Source: Saccharothrix syringae (GTDB lineage Bacteria; Actinomycetota; Actinomycetes; Mycobacteriales; Pseudonocardiaceae). From it: a DNA stretch of 64,000 bases. The DNA is taken from the NCBI RefSeq assembly GCF_009498035.1, contig NZ_CP034550.1:4216001-4280000 (forward strand). Direction: 5' to 3'. Position numbers and translations under genes: made by a program. Positions within the stretch are counted from its first letter, which is position 1; each line of letters starts with the position of its first letter. Below the pieces are notes generated by a model. The model did not search any database, had not been told where the DNA came from, and saw only the letters and a list, made by a program, of their open reading frames with translations. Of the stretch, positions 17,741 through 25,753 are shown piece after piece.

Positions 17741-18844
17741 GTGGACCTTTCGACGATCGTCCTCGTGGTCGTGGCGACCGCGCTGGTGTTCGACTTCACC
17801 AACGGGTTCCACGACACGGCCAACGCGATGGCCACGTCCATCGCCACCGGTGCGCTGCCGCCGAAGGTCGCGGTGGGCGTGTCGGCCGTGCTGAACCTGG
17901 TGGGCGCGTTCCTGTCGGTCGAGGTCGCCCGCACCATCTCCAGCGGCATCGTCGACGAGGCCGGGATCGGGCCGGAGGTGGTCTTCGGCGGCCTGGTCGG
18001 CGCCGTGGTGTGGAACCTCGTCACGTGGCTGCTCGGCCTGCCCTCCAGCTCCTCGCACGCGTTGTTCGGCGGGCTGGTCGGCTCGACGTGGGTCGCCGCG
18101 GGCGCGGACGCGGTGCGGTTCGGCACGGTGGTGGAGAAGGTGCTGGTGCCCGCGGTCGCCTCGCCGCTGATCGCCGGAGCGGTGGCGGCGGTCGCCACCT
18201 ACCTCGCGTACGCCATCACGCGCCGCACGTCGGAGTCGGTGCGCACGCGCGGGTTCCGGTTCGGGCAGATCGCCTCGGCCTCGCTGGTGTCGCTGGCGCA
18301 CGGCACCAACGACGCGCAGAAGACCATGGGCGTGATCACGCTGACGCTCATCACCGCGGGCGCGCTGCCCGCCGGCGCGCGTCCGCCGGTGTGGGTGGTC
18401 ATCGCCGCGGGCCTCGCCATCGCGCTCGGCACCTACCTGGGCGGCTGGCGCATCATCCGGACCATGGGCCGGGGCATCACCGACATCCGCAGCCCGCAGG
18501 GCTTCGCCGCCGAGACCGGTGCCGCGGCGGTGATCCTCACCTCCTCGCAGCTCGGCTTCGCCCTGTCCACCACGCACGTGTGCGCGGGTGGCGTGATCGG
18601 GGCGGGCGTGGGCAGGCGGGCCGGCGAGGTGCGGTGGGGCGTGGCGGGCCGGATGGCGCTCGCCTGGTTGCTCACCCTGCCCGCCGCGGCGGTCGTCGGC
18701 GCGCTCGCGGGCGAGGTGGCGCGGCAGGGCACCGCGGGGGCGGTCGCGGTGGCGCTGGTGGCCGCCGGGGTCGGCGCGGGCTGCTACGCCGCGTCGCGAC
18801 GGGCGCCGGTGGGCGCCCACAACGTCAACGAGGTGCCGGCGTGA
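17741..18844 (+). CDS. pit: inorganic phosphate transporter, PiT family
   Basis: 367 aa, about ten transmembrane helices. Both duplicated PiT signatures are present: FDFTNGFHDTANAMATSIATG near the N-terminus and VSLAHGTNDAQKTMGVITLTL in the second half; GLPSSSSHALFGGLVG and LSTTHVCAGGVIGAG are the paired loop motifs. It imports metal-phosphate with protons or cations. GTG start has GGGGGAG two to nine bases upstream; the frame open further upstream covers the PHO box and is not coding. Followed 10 bases later by a 63-residue membrane protein. Confidence 0.95.
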   Translation: MDLSTIVLVVVATALVFDFTNGFHDTANAMATSIATGALPPKVAVGVSAVLNLVGAFLSVEVARTISSGIVDEAGIGPEVVFGGLVGAVVWNLVTWLLGLPSSSSHALFGGLVGSTWVAAGADAVRFGTVVEKVLVPAVASPLIAGAVAAVATYLAYAITRRTSESVRTRGFRFGQIASASLVSLAHGTNDAQKTMGVITLTLITAGALPAGARPPVWVVIAAGLAIALGTYLGGWRIIRTMGRGITDIRSPQGFAAETGAAAVILTSSQLGFALSTTHVCAGGVIGAGVGRRAGEVRWGVAGRMALAWLLTLPAAAVVGALAGEVARQGTAGAVAVALVAAGVGAGCYAASRRAPVGAHNVNEVPA

Positions 18845-18854
18845 GGAGCCTGTC

Positions 18855-19046
18855 GTGAACTGGGGTGCGCTCGGAGGGGTCCTGCTGGTCTCGCTGGCCG
18901 TGGTGGTCGGCACGGTCGGCCTGTTCTCGCTGGGCATCGCCGCCGCCGACCGCGGTGGTGCGGTGGCCGGGGCGGGGTCGGCGCTGTGCTTCGCCGGGTG
19001 CGCGGTGCTGGTCGGCTGCGGCATCTACCTGGTGGCCGTCGGCTGA
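18855..19046 (+). CDS. 63-residue two-helix membrane protein linked to pit
   Basis: 63 aa with two hydrophobic helices (about 4-30 and 38-61). AGGAG lies eight bases before the GTG, and the gene begins 10 bases after pit, so it is cotranscribed. Small membrane proteins are often found after actinomycete pit genes, where the DUF47 accessory protein is absent; a role in transporter assembly or control is only an inference. Confidence 0.7.
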   Translation: MNWGALGGVLLVSLAVVVGTVGLFSLGIAAADRGGAVAGAGSALCFAGCAVLVGCGIYLVAVG

Positions 19047-19237
19047 ACCGCCCGCGCCGATGGGGACCGCCACGGGAGCCCGCGCCCGCGGTGACGTGCA
19101 CGTCGGGGCCGTTGCGGCAGCAGGCCGGGTGTCCGGGCGACGTGCACCTCGCGTCCCGCCCCGGCCGAGCAGCCGCACCAGCTCGTACCCGCTGCGTTGC
19201 CGATCGGGCAACCGGTCGGCCCGCGTTCGGCCGGTGT

Positions 19238-19966
19238 TCACCCGCGGTCGGCGGGGTCGAACGCGGGCAGCAGCCGGACCAGCTCGTCGGGTGCCGCGAC
19301 GGTGAGCACGCGGCTGCCCTCGACCCGCCGCACCAGGCCGCGGTCCAGGAGCGCGTCCAGCACCGCCTTGCCCAGCACGCCGCCCAGGTGCGGCAGGCGG
19401 TGCGTGCGGTCCAGGCAGGCGGTGGCGAGCTTGCGGCGGCCGGGGACGAGTGCGGCCGGGTCCACGCCCAGCTCGGTGAACGCGCCCGGGTCCGGGCCGA
19501 GCGCCAGCTCGTCGCCCAGGCCGTCGGGTGGGCGCAGCGCGCCGCGCTCGACCAGGGTCGCGAAGGCGCTGACGCCGAGCCGGCCCGCCGCGTGGTCGTA
19601 GCAGGTGTGCGCGACGTCGGCCGGTGACGGGGCGCGGTGCGGCGGGCCGACCGCGTCGGCGCCCCGCGCGTAGTCCGCCAGGGCGGCCAGCACCCCGCCC
19701 AGGCCCGGTGCGGCCCGGTACACCGAGTGCCGCCCGGTCCGCTCGACGGTGACCAGGTTCTTCTCCCGCAGCCGGGCCAGGTGGTTGCCCAGCCGGGACG
19801 CGGTGACGCCGATGGCGTCGGCCAGCTGGCTGGAGGTGTGCGGCCCTTCGGCGGCCAGCAGTTGCAGCGCGGTCAGGCGCAGCGGGTCGGCCAGTTCGGC
19901 GGCCAGCGCGGTGACCGCGGCGACCACCCGGTTCTCCGGATCGACCCAGCTCGACACACCGCTCAC
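19238..19966 (-). CDS. ArsR-type winged-helix regulator with C-terminal extension
   Basis: 242 aa. Winged HTH at about 10-95: LADPLRLTALQLLAAEGPHT, then SSQLADAIGVTASRLGNHLA with wing LVTVERTGRHSVYRAAPG, matching ArsR-family repressors. The C-terminal part (about 125-225) has a CYDHAAGRLGVSAF segment seen in actinomycete ArsR proteins next to MFS genes, and three Cys residues overall, so metal sensing is not obvious. GTG start is favoured because AAGGGTGG lies six bases upstream; a longer frame runs through the shared operator. Divergent from the MFS transporter it probably represses. Confidence 0.83.
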   Translation of the reverse strand: MSGVSSWVDPENRVVAAVTALAAELADPLRLTALQLLAAEGPHTSSQLADAIGVTASRLGNHLARLREKNLVTVERTGRHSVYRAAPGLGGVLAALADYARGADAVGPPHRAPSPADVAHTCYDHAAGRLGVSAFATLVERGALRPPDGLGDELALGPDPGAFTELGVDPAALVPGRRKLATACLDRTHRLPHLGGVLGKAVLDALLDRGLVRRVEGSRVLTVAAPDELVRLLPAFDPADRG

Positions 19967-19971
19967 GCTAC

Positions 19972-20037
19972 CACCCTTCAGGTGGACGTGAATCGTGGTT
20001 GCACCTACAGTCACCCTTCAGGACTACTTGAAAGGTG
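19972..20037. promoter_or_regulatory. shared operator of the ArsR/MFS divergent pair
   Basis: CACCCTTCAGG occurs at 19972-19982 and again at 20012-20022, exactly 40 bp apart, and an inverted near-copy TGAAAGGTG lies at 20029-20037, forming CACCCTTCA-N8-TGAAAGGTG with one mismatch. Sites next to both start codons suggest joint repression by the ArsR protein. Confidence 0.65.
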
Positions 20038-20043
20038 TGCGTC

Positions 20044-21216
20044 ATGGTGGAGACCTGGTTGCGCCGGTTGATGTGGGGGCGTGGCGTGTCGGCCGCCGGC
20101 GACGGCCTGTGGTTCACCACCTGGGCGCTGTACTTCACCCGGGTGGTGGGCCTGCCCCCGGTGGTGGTCGGTGTGGCGATGGCCGTGGCGGGCGGGGCCG
20201 GGCTGGCCGCGGCCGTGCCGCTGGGCGCGCTCGCGGACCGGTTCGACGCCCGCCACGTCGCCGCCGCCACCACGGGCGTGCGCGGCCTGGCCGTGGCCTG
20301 CTACCCGTTCGTCGACGCCACCTGGGCGTTCGTGCTGGTCACCGTGGTGTTCGTGGCACCGGCCAACGGCGGCAACGCGGCCCGGACGGCGTTGCTGGCC
20401 GGGCTGGTCGTCGACGACGCCGCCCGCGTCGACGCCCTGGCCCGCCAGCGCGTCGCCCAGCACGTCGGGTACGCCGCGGGCGCGGGCGGCGGCGCGCTCG
20501 TCCTGGGCCTGGACGACCCCGCCGCCTACCACGCCGCCATCGCTGTGAACGCCGCCGGTTTCGCCGTGCTGGTCGTCGTCCTGCTGCTCGCGCCGCGACC
20601 CCGGCGGCTGCCCCGGCCGTCGGCCTCGCCGCTGCGCGACCGCCCCTACCTGGCCGTGGTGGGCACGACCGCCGTGCTGTCGCTGTGCTGGGCGATGCTG
20701 TCCACCGGTGTCCCGCTGTGGACCTCGCGCACGCTGCCGCTGTCGCTGAGCGGGGTGCTGGTGGTGGTCAGCTCGGTCGGCATCGCCCTGCTCCAGGTGC
20801 CCGCCACGCGCCTGGCCGGCACGACACCGGGTGCGGCGCGCACCGCCGCGGTGTCCGGCGCGGTGCTGGCGGCGGCGTGCCTGCTGCTGGCGCTGTCCGG
20901 GTCCCTCGGGCGGCACGTCGGCGTGGCCGTCGTGGTGGTCGCGGGGCTGCTGCACCTGGCCGGGGAGCTGGGGTACGTGGCGGCGAGCTGGCAGCTGTCG
21001 CTGTCGCTGATGCGGGAGGAGGCGCGCGGCGCGTACCAGGGGGTTGCCGAGGCCGCCACGGCGACCGTGCAGATGGTCGGCCCGGCGTTCTTCACGGTCG
21101 GCCTGACCGCGCTCGGCGCCGGTGGCTGGTTGCTGGCCGCCGGCGTGTTCCTGGCGGCGGGTGCGGCGGTGCCGGGCCTGGTCCGGAGGGCCGACCGTCA
21201 GGTGCTCACGAGCTGA
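20044..21216 (+). CDS. MFS transporter
   Basis: 390 aa with about 12 hydrophobic segments. Motif A-like ALADRFDARHVAAATT lies after helix 2. N-terminus RLMWGRGVSAAGDGLWFTTW is the usual entry to helix 1 of drug-exporter type MFS proteins. Likely an efflux pump controlled by the divergent ArsR protein. ATG at 20044 follows AAAGGTG; an in-frame GTG nine bases up is possible. Its last 19 bases overlap the 3' end of the convergent SARP gene. Confidence 0.88.
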   Translation: MVETWLRRLMWGRGVSAAGDGLWFTTWALYFTRVVGLPPVVVGVAMAVAGGAGLAAAVPLGALADRFDARHVAAATTGVRGLAVACYPFVDATWAFVLVTVVFVAPANGGNAARTALLAGLVVDDAARVDALARQRVAQHVGYAAGAGGGALVLGLDDPAAYHAAIAVNAAGFAVLVVVLLLAPRPRRLPRPSASPLRDRPYLAVVGTTAVLSLCWAMLSTGVPLWTSRTLPLSLSGVLVVVSSVGIALLQVPATRLAGTTPGAARTAAVSGAVLAAACLLLALSGSLGRHVGVAVVVVAGLLHLAGELGYVAASWQLSLSLMREEARGAYQGVAEAATATVQMVGPAFFTVGLTALGAGGWLLAAGVFLAAGAAVPGLVRRADRQVLTS

Positions 21217-23984
21217 TCGCCCAGGAGGGTCCGGACCCGCCGGGCGTCCGCCACGAGGTGCTGCGCCCGGTACACCCCCAGCGCCGCGCGCCAGGTGCGG
21301 ACCGCCTGGTCCGACCGCCCGAGCGCGCGGTAGACCGCCCCCAGGCGCTCCAGCGCGTCGGCCCGGTCGAGCCTGGAGTCGACGGAACCGTAGCCCGCGA
21401 CGGCCCGCTCGTAGTGCGCCACGGCCCTCTCGTGGTCGCCGGCGAGCTGGGCGACGTGGCCGAGGGTGTCGTGCGCGCAGGCGATGTCGTGGGAGCGGGC
21501 CCCGGCCTCGTGGGTCGCGAGCACGGCTTCACCGCGGGCCCTGGCGCGGTCGTGGTCGCCGAGCAGCGCCAGGCACTGCGCGACCAGCAGCTCCGAGTTG
21601 GCGGCCCACAGGTCCTCGCCCAGGTCCCGGCACAGCTCCGCGGCCCGGGTCGCGGAGTCGAGGGCCGGTGCCACTTCCCGGGGATCGGCCGTCCGCAGCC
21701 GCGCGTTGGCCAGGGCGTAGTGGCCGTTGGCCAGGTCCGGCCGGTCGCCCACCCCCTCGGCCAGGGCCAGCGAGCGGGCGATGTGCTCGACCGCCTCGGA
21801 GTGCAGCCCGATGAACGTGCAGGCGCTGCCGAACAAGCGGTGCGCCACGCGCACCGCGTCCGCCGAGCCCCACTGCCGGGCGGCGGCGAGCGCCTTGGAC
21901 CAGGTGCTGTGCAGGTCGTGCACCCTGCCACTGCGGTGGTGGAACGTGGTGGTGGTCCACGCGTACCGCCACGTGGTGGCGTGCCCGCCCTCGGCCTCGG
22001 CGCGGGCGCAGGCGGCCAGCAGGCAGGCGTGCTCGGCGTGGAACCAGCGCATCGCGGCGGCGTGGTCCGCCGGCTCGACCGGCTCGCCGCCGGGTGCGGG
22101 CGGGTCGAGCGCGGTCGACGGCCGGTAGGGGTTGAGCAGCCGGTCCGCGCGGAAGGCGCTGTGCAGGTAGTGGTCGTCCAGGCGCCGCAACGCCGCCCGG
22201 CGCTCGTCCCCGGGCAGGTGCGCGGTCGCGTGCTCGGCGCCCACCAGCCGGGCCAGGTCGTGCAGGCGGTAGCGCCCCGGCACGTGCTGGGTGACCAGGT
22301 GGGCGCCCTCCAGCCGGCGCAGGGCGGTGCGGACGCCCGGATTCCCGTGCAGGGCCGCCGCGGCGGCCAGGCCGATGTCCGGACCCGGTGCCAGGGCGAG
22401 CAGGCCGAACAACGCCACGTCGCCCGGTGCCAGGGCGCGCAGCGAGGTGGCGAACACCGTGCGCAGGCCCGCGCCCAGCTCGTCGCCCTCCAGCACGTCC
22501 AGCCGGGTCTCGCGCAGCTCGGCGACCAGGGCGGACAGGGGCAGGCGCGGCTGGGTGGCGGCACGACCGGCCGCGATGCCCAGCGCCAGCGGGTGCCCCG
22601 CGCACAGGGCCGCCAGCTCGGCCACGGCGCACGGTTCGGCGGCGATCCGCCGCGCGCCCAGCCGGTCGCGCAGCGCCCGGAGGGCCTCGGGGGTGGTGAG
22701 CACGTCCAGGGCCAGGTAGTCCGCGCCGGTGGTGGCGACCAGGCCGGGCAGCCGGTTGCGGCTGGTCACGAGCACCGCGCACGACCCGGTGCCGGGCAGC
22801 AGCGGCGCCACCTGGGCGGAGTCGCGCGCGTTGTCCAGCACGACGAGCACCCGGCGGTCCGCCACGAGGCTGCGGAACAGCGCGGTGCGGGCGTCCGGGT
22901 CGGCCGGGACCGAGCGCTGGTCGACGCCCAGGGCGTCCAGGAAGCCGCGCACCGCGGCGGCGGGGTCGACCGGTGCCGCGGTGGGGCTGAAGCCCTGGAG
23001 GTCGACGAACAGCTGGCCGCCCGGGAAGCGGTCGGCGTTGCGGTGGGCCCAGTGCAGCGCCAGCGAGGTCTTGCCCATGCCGCCCGCGCCCGCGATCACC
23101 GTCACCGCCGCCTGGTGGCGCGGGACGTCGACCGCGGCGGTGAGCGCGGCCAGCTCGTCCGCGCGGCCGGTGAAGTGCGCGGGTGCCGGGGGCAGTTGCC
23201 GCGGCACGGGGAACGCGTCGGCGTGATCGGCGCGGTCGGTGTCGGCGGTGTCGGCGGTGTCGGCGGTCAGGATGCGCCGGTGCAGCTCGCGCAGCGCGGG
23301 GGAGGGGTCGGTGCCCAGGTCCTCGGCCAGGCGCCGGCGCAGCCGCTCGTAGTGGGTCAGCGCCTCGGCCTGGCGGTCGCCCCGGTGCAGCGCGAGCATG
23401 AGCTGCCCGGCGGCGCGCTCGTCGAGCGGGTCGGCGGCGGTGCGGGCGATCAGCTCGGGCAGCAGCGCGTGGTGCCGGCCGCAGGCCAGCGCCCAGTCGG
23501 TCCGGTCGGCCAGCGCGGCGGCGTGCTCCAGGCGCAGCCGCTCCCGCACGGCCCCGGCCCACGGCGTGTCCAGGCCCGCCAGCGGCTCGCCGCGCCACAG
23601 CGCCAGCGCCTCGTCCGCCAGCGCCAGGGCGCTGCGGGGGTCGGCCTCGGCCCGCGCGGCGCCCACCAGGCGCTCGAACCGGCGCAGGTCCACCTCGCCG
23701 GTGCCGGTGGCGAGCAGGTAGCCGCTGCCCTGCCGGGTGATGGTGAGACCGGTCGACGCGAGCGCCTGCCGCAGGCGGGACAGGTAGGTCCGCAGCGCCG
23801 ACCGCGCCCGGTGCGGGTCCCGGCCTCCCCACACCCGGTCGAGCAGGGCGTCCACCGGCACCACCCGGTCCGCGTCGACCGCGAGGGCGCCCAGCACCGA
23901 CCGCTGCCGGGCGTGGCCGACCGGCACCCGGTGCGCACCGCACCGGACCTCCACGTCGCCCAGCACGGACAGGAGTGCCCCCAT
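21198..23984 (-). CDS. AfsR/SARP-family regulator (OmpR-type DBD, BTAD, NB-ARC, TPR)
   Basis: 928 aa. Domain order: OmpR-like winged helix about 1-95 (VLGALAVDADRVVPVDALLD, LRTYLSRLRQAL), bacterial transcriptional activation domain about 98-240 ending EDLGTDPSPALRELHRRIL, an NB-ARC ATPase with P-loop GAGGMGKTS at 299-307 and a RVLVVLDNARD Walker B, and C-terminal TPR-like repeats from about 690 (for example AVEHIARSLALAEGVGD). This is the architecture and size of AfsR, a pleiotropic activator of secondary metabolism. A small TAD repeat joins BTAD to NB-ARC (three copies). It lies 270 bases downstream of the RPNDWR peptide gene on the same strand. Confidence 0.93.
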   Translation of the reverse strand: MGALLSVLGDVEVRCGAHRVPVGHARQRSVLGALAVDADRVVPVDALLDRVWGGRDPHRARSALRTYLSRLRQALASTGLTITRQGSGYLLATGTGEVDLRRFERLVGAARAEADPRSALALADEALALWRGEPLAGLDTPWAGAVRERLRLEHAAALADRTDWALACGRHHALLPELIARTAADPLDERAAGQLMLALHRGDRQAEALTHYERLRRRLAEDLGTDPSPALRELHRRILTADTADTADTDRADHADAFPVPRQLPPAPAHFTGRADELAALTAAVDVPRHQAAVTVIAGAGGMGKTSLALHWAHRNADRFPGGQLFVDLQGFSPTAAPVDPAAAVRGFLDALGVDQRSVPADPDARTALFRSLVADRRVLVVLDNARDSAQVAPLLPGTGSCAVLVTSRNRLPGLVATTGADYLALDVLTTPEALRALRDRLGARRIAAEPCAVAELAALCAGHPLALGIAAGRAATQPRLPLSALVAELRETRLDVLEGDELGAGLRTVFATSLRALAPGDVALFGLLALAPGPDIGLAAAAALHGNPGVRTALRRLEGAHLVTQHVPGRYRLHDLARLVGAEHATAHLPGDERRAALRRLDDHYLHSAFRADRLLNPYRPSTALDPPAPGGEPVEPADHAAAMRWFHAEHACLLAACARAEAEGGHATTWRYAWTTTTFHHRSGRVHDLHSTWSKALAAARQWGSADAVRVAHRLFGSACTFIGLHSEAVEHIARSLALAEGVGDRPDLANGHYALANARLRTADPREVAPALDSATRAAELCRDLGEDLWAANSELLVAQCLALLGDHDRARARGEAVLATHEAGARSHDIACAHDTLGHVAQLAGDHERAVAHYERAVAGYGSVDSRLDRADALERLGAVYRALGRSDQAVRTWRAALGVYRAQHLVADARRVRTLLGDQLVST

Positions 23985-24254
23985 GTGCCATGGATACCGG
24001 GTGGGGTGCCCGGCTTCAACGCACTCCGGGGCGTCAACCCTTGACCCAACCGGCCGGGGCGCCGGACGTGTTGTTCACAGAAGTCGCGGTCCGGACCGGG
24101 TGCCGCGGACCGGCCCGCCGACCCCGCCCGACGCGCCCGGCCTGCTAGCGTGCGTCCGTCCGGTCTGCCCGTTCGGGCGCGTCCGGTCCGGCTCGCCGAT
24201 CGCGGCTGTCGGCCCGGCCTCGCCGCGGGGTGGGAGGCCGGGCCCGACCGGCGT
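23985..24254. other. 270-bp gap between SARP and peptide gene
   Basis: Upstream region of the SARP gene. High GC throughout; AGGAG seven bases before the SARP ATG. I see no clear promoter palindrome or extra gene. SARP could be read from the peptide-gene promoter or from its own. Confidence 0.5.
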
Positions 24255-24365
24255 TCAGCAGCGGCGCCAGTCGTTCGGGCGGCCGAGCCGCCAGTCGTTC
24301 GGACGGCCGATGCGCCAGTCGTTCGGACGGGAGGTGTTCGCGCTGGTGGTGATGGTGTTCCGCAT
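24255..24365 (-). CDS. 36-residue peptide with three RPNDWR repeats
   Basis: The peptide reads MRNTITTSANTS followed by three 8-residue units, RPNDWRIG, RPNDWRLG and RPNDWRRC, ending in Cys. Evidence that it is real: AAGGAG six bases before the ATG, an exact 24-base repeat structure that conserves the protein sequence, and a position of its own in a divergent promoter region. The repeats are strongly basic and aromatic (three Trp, seven Arg within the repeats). No signal peptide, no membrane segment. I do not recognise the family. Neighbours are an AfsR-like SARP downstream on the same strand and a GGDEF protein divergent 77 bases away. It recalls the afsR-afsS arrangement, where a small repeat protein is the SARP target, but sequence similarity to AfsS is not claimed. 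Alternatives: RiPP precursor, RNA- or protein-binding microprotein. Confidence 0.8.
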   Translation of the reverse strand: MRNTITTSANTSRPNDWRIGRPNDWRLGRPNDWRRC

Positions 24366-24442
24366 ACCGGTCTCCTTGGGGTGCTCGACTGTGCGTGATC
24401 GGCCGGTTACCGTGTCATCATCAGTCGTGGGGTGGTGACACA

Positions 24443-25747
24443 ATGGTCGCCGGGGGTAGTGAACGACGCGCGTCATCGTGGTGGTGGCGGCACTGGTCGT
24501 TGTGGCGGTTGCCGCGCGCGGCACTGGGTTACGTGCTCGGTGTCGAGGCCGTGGCGCTCTGCGCGGTCCTGACGAGCGCGGCCGTGCTCCCGGTGACCGG
24601 GCGCCACCTGGTGTGGTTCGCGGTGCTGGCCGGTGCCGCGGTGGTGCACTTCGAGGCGGCGCGCGGCCTGGAGCGGGTGCGCGAGGTCGCCGCCGAGGGC
24701 AGCCCCTACGCGCACCCGCAGTCGATCTGGCTCTTCGCCGGGGTGCTGGTGCTGCCACCGCCGCTGGTGGCGGCGCTGGTGGCGATCAGCTACGGCTACG
24801 GGTGGCTGCGGATCTACCGGCGCAGCCCGCTGCACCGCAAGACCTTCTCCGCCTCGACGGTGCTGCTGGGCTGCTGGGCCGCCGGCGCGATCCTGTACGC
24901 CGCGCACCCCGACCAGAGCCTGCCGCACGCCGCGCAGCTCGACGGCCCGGTGGACCTCGGCGCCCTGGTCGCCGCCGGCATCGCGTACTGGCTGGTCAAC
25001 CTGGCCCTGGTGGTGGGCGCGATCCTGCTCACCTCGCCGACCCGGCCGGGCCGCGAGGTGCTGGGGCCGCTGAGCCAGCAGCTGGTGATCGCCGCGTCCA
25101 TCGGCCTGGGCACGGGCCTGGCCGTGGTGCTGGTGACGGCGCCGTGGGTGGTGCCGGTGCTGGTGGTGACCATGCTCGGCATGCACCTGGGGCTGCTGCT
25201 GCCGGTCTACCGCACCGCGGCCCGCGTCGACGGCAAGACCGGCGCGCTCACCGCCACCGCGTGGCAGGAGCACGCCGCGGCCGAGCTGAACCGAGCCCAG
25301 GCCACCGGCTCGCCGATCGCGGTGATCATCGTGGACCTGGACCACTTCAAGGACATCAACGACACGCACGGCCACCTGGCCGGTGACCACGCGCTGTGCG
25401 CGGTGGCCGCCGAGCTGCGCCGCCAGGTCCGCGACGGCGACCTGGTGGGCCGGCTGGGCGGGGAGGAGTTCGTGGTGCTGCTGCCCGGCGCGGGCCTGGC
25501 CGCCGCCCGGCAGGTCGCCGAGCGCGTCCGGCAGGCCGTGCGGGTGCCGCTGACCGAGGTGCCCACCACCGGGCCGGAGCGCACGCTGCGGTTCACCGCC
25601 TCGCTGGGCGTGGCCGCCCACCCGTGGCACGGCGACACCGTCGACGGCCTGCTGCTGGCCGCCGACACCGCCCTGTACCAGGCCAAGCACCACGGCCGGG
25701 ACCGGGTGGAGGTCGCCGCGGCCGGTGCGGCCGGACCGGTGCTCTGA
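24443..25747 (+). CDS. membrane-bound GGDEF diguanylate cyclase
   Basis: 434 aa. About six to seven transmembrane helices occupy residues 25-260, followed by a cytosolic GGDEF domain (about 262-425). The active-site motif is GGEEF at 339-343 and the inhibitory I-site RxxD is R330-D333, five residues before it, so the enzyme is probably active and product-inhibited; VDLDHFKDINDTHGHLAGD is the conserved substrate-binding helix. No EAL domain. It makes cyclic di-GMP, which in streptomycetes controls development through BldD. ATG at 24443 follows GGGGTGG. MFS gene starts six bases after it. Membrane part probably senses an unknown signal. Confidence 0.9.
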   Translation: MVAGGSERRASSWWWRHWSLWRLPRAALGYVLGVEAVALCAVLTSAAVLPVTGRHLVWFAVLAGAAVVHFEAARGLERVREVAAEGSPYAHPQSIWLFAGVLVLPPPLVAALVAISYGYGWLRIYRRSPLHRKTFSASTVLLGCWAAGAILYAAHPDQSLPHAAQLDGPVDLGALVAAGIAYWLVNLALVVGAILLTSPTRPGREVLGPLSQQLVIAASIGLGTGLAVVLVTAPWVVPVLVVTMLGMHLGLLLPVYRTAARVDGKTGALTATAWQEHAAAELNRAQATGSPIAVIIVDLDHFKDINDTHGHLAGDHALCAVAAELRRQVRDGDLVGRLGGEEFVVLLPGAGLAAARQVAERVRQAVRVPLTEVPTTGPERTLRFTASLGVAAHPWHGDTVDGLLLAADTALYQAKHHGRDRVEVAAAGAAGPVL

Positions 25748-25753
25748 CCGTCC

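Noticed and set aside
19047..19237. Possible small gene between pit unit and ArsR gene
   Set aside because: Only a short palindrome GACGTGCACGTC (19092-19103) and GC-rich DNA; frames lack ribosome binding sites.
19995..24044. 1349-codon plus-strand open frame
   Set aside because: Spans the MFS gene in another frame and the SARP gene antisense; no recognisable domain.
24255..24758. 168-residue protein ending in the RPNDWR peptide
   Set aside because: The upstream two thirds are an antisense shadow of the GGDEF start; the AAGGAG site fixes the ATG at 24365.
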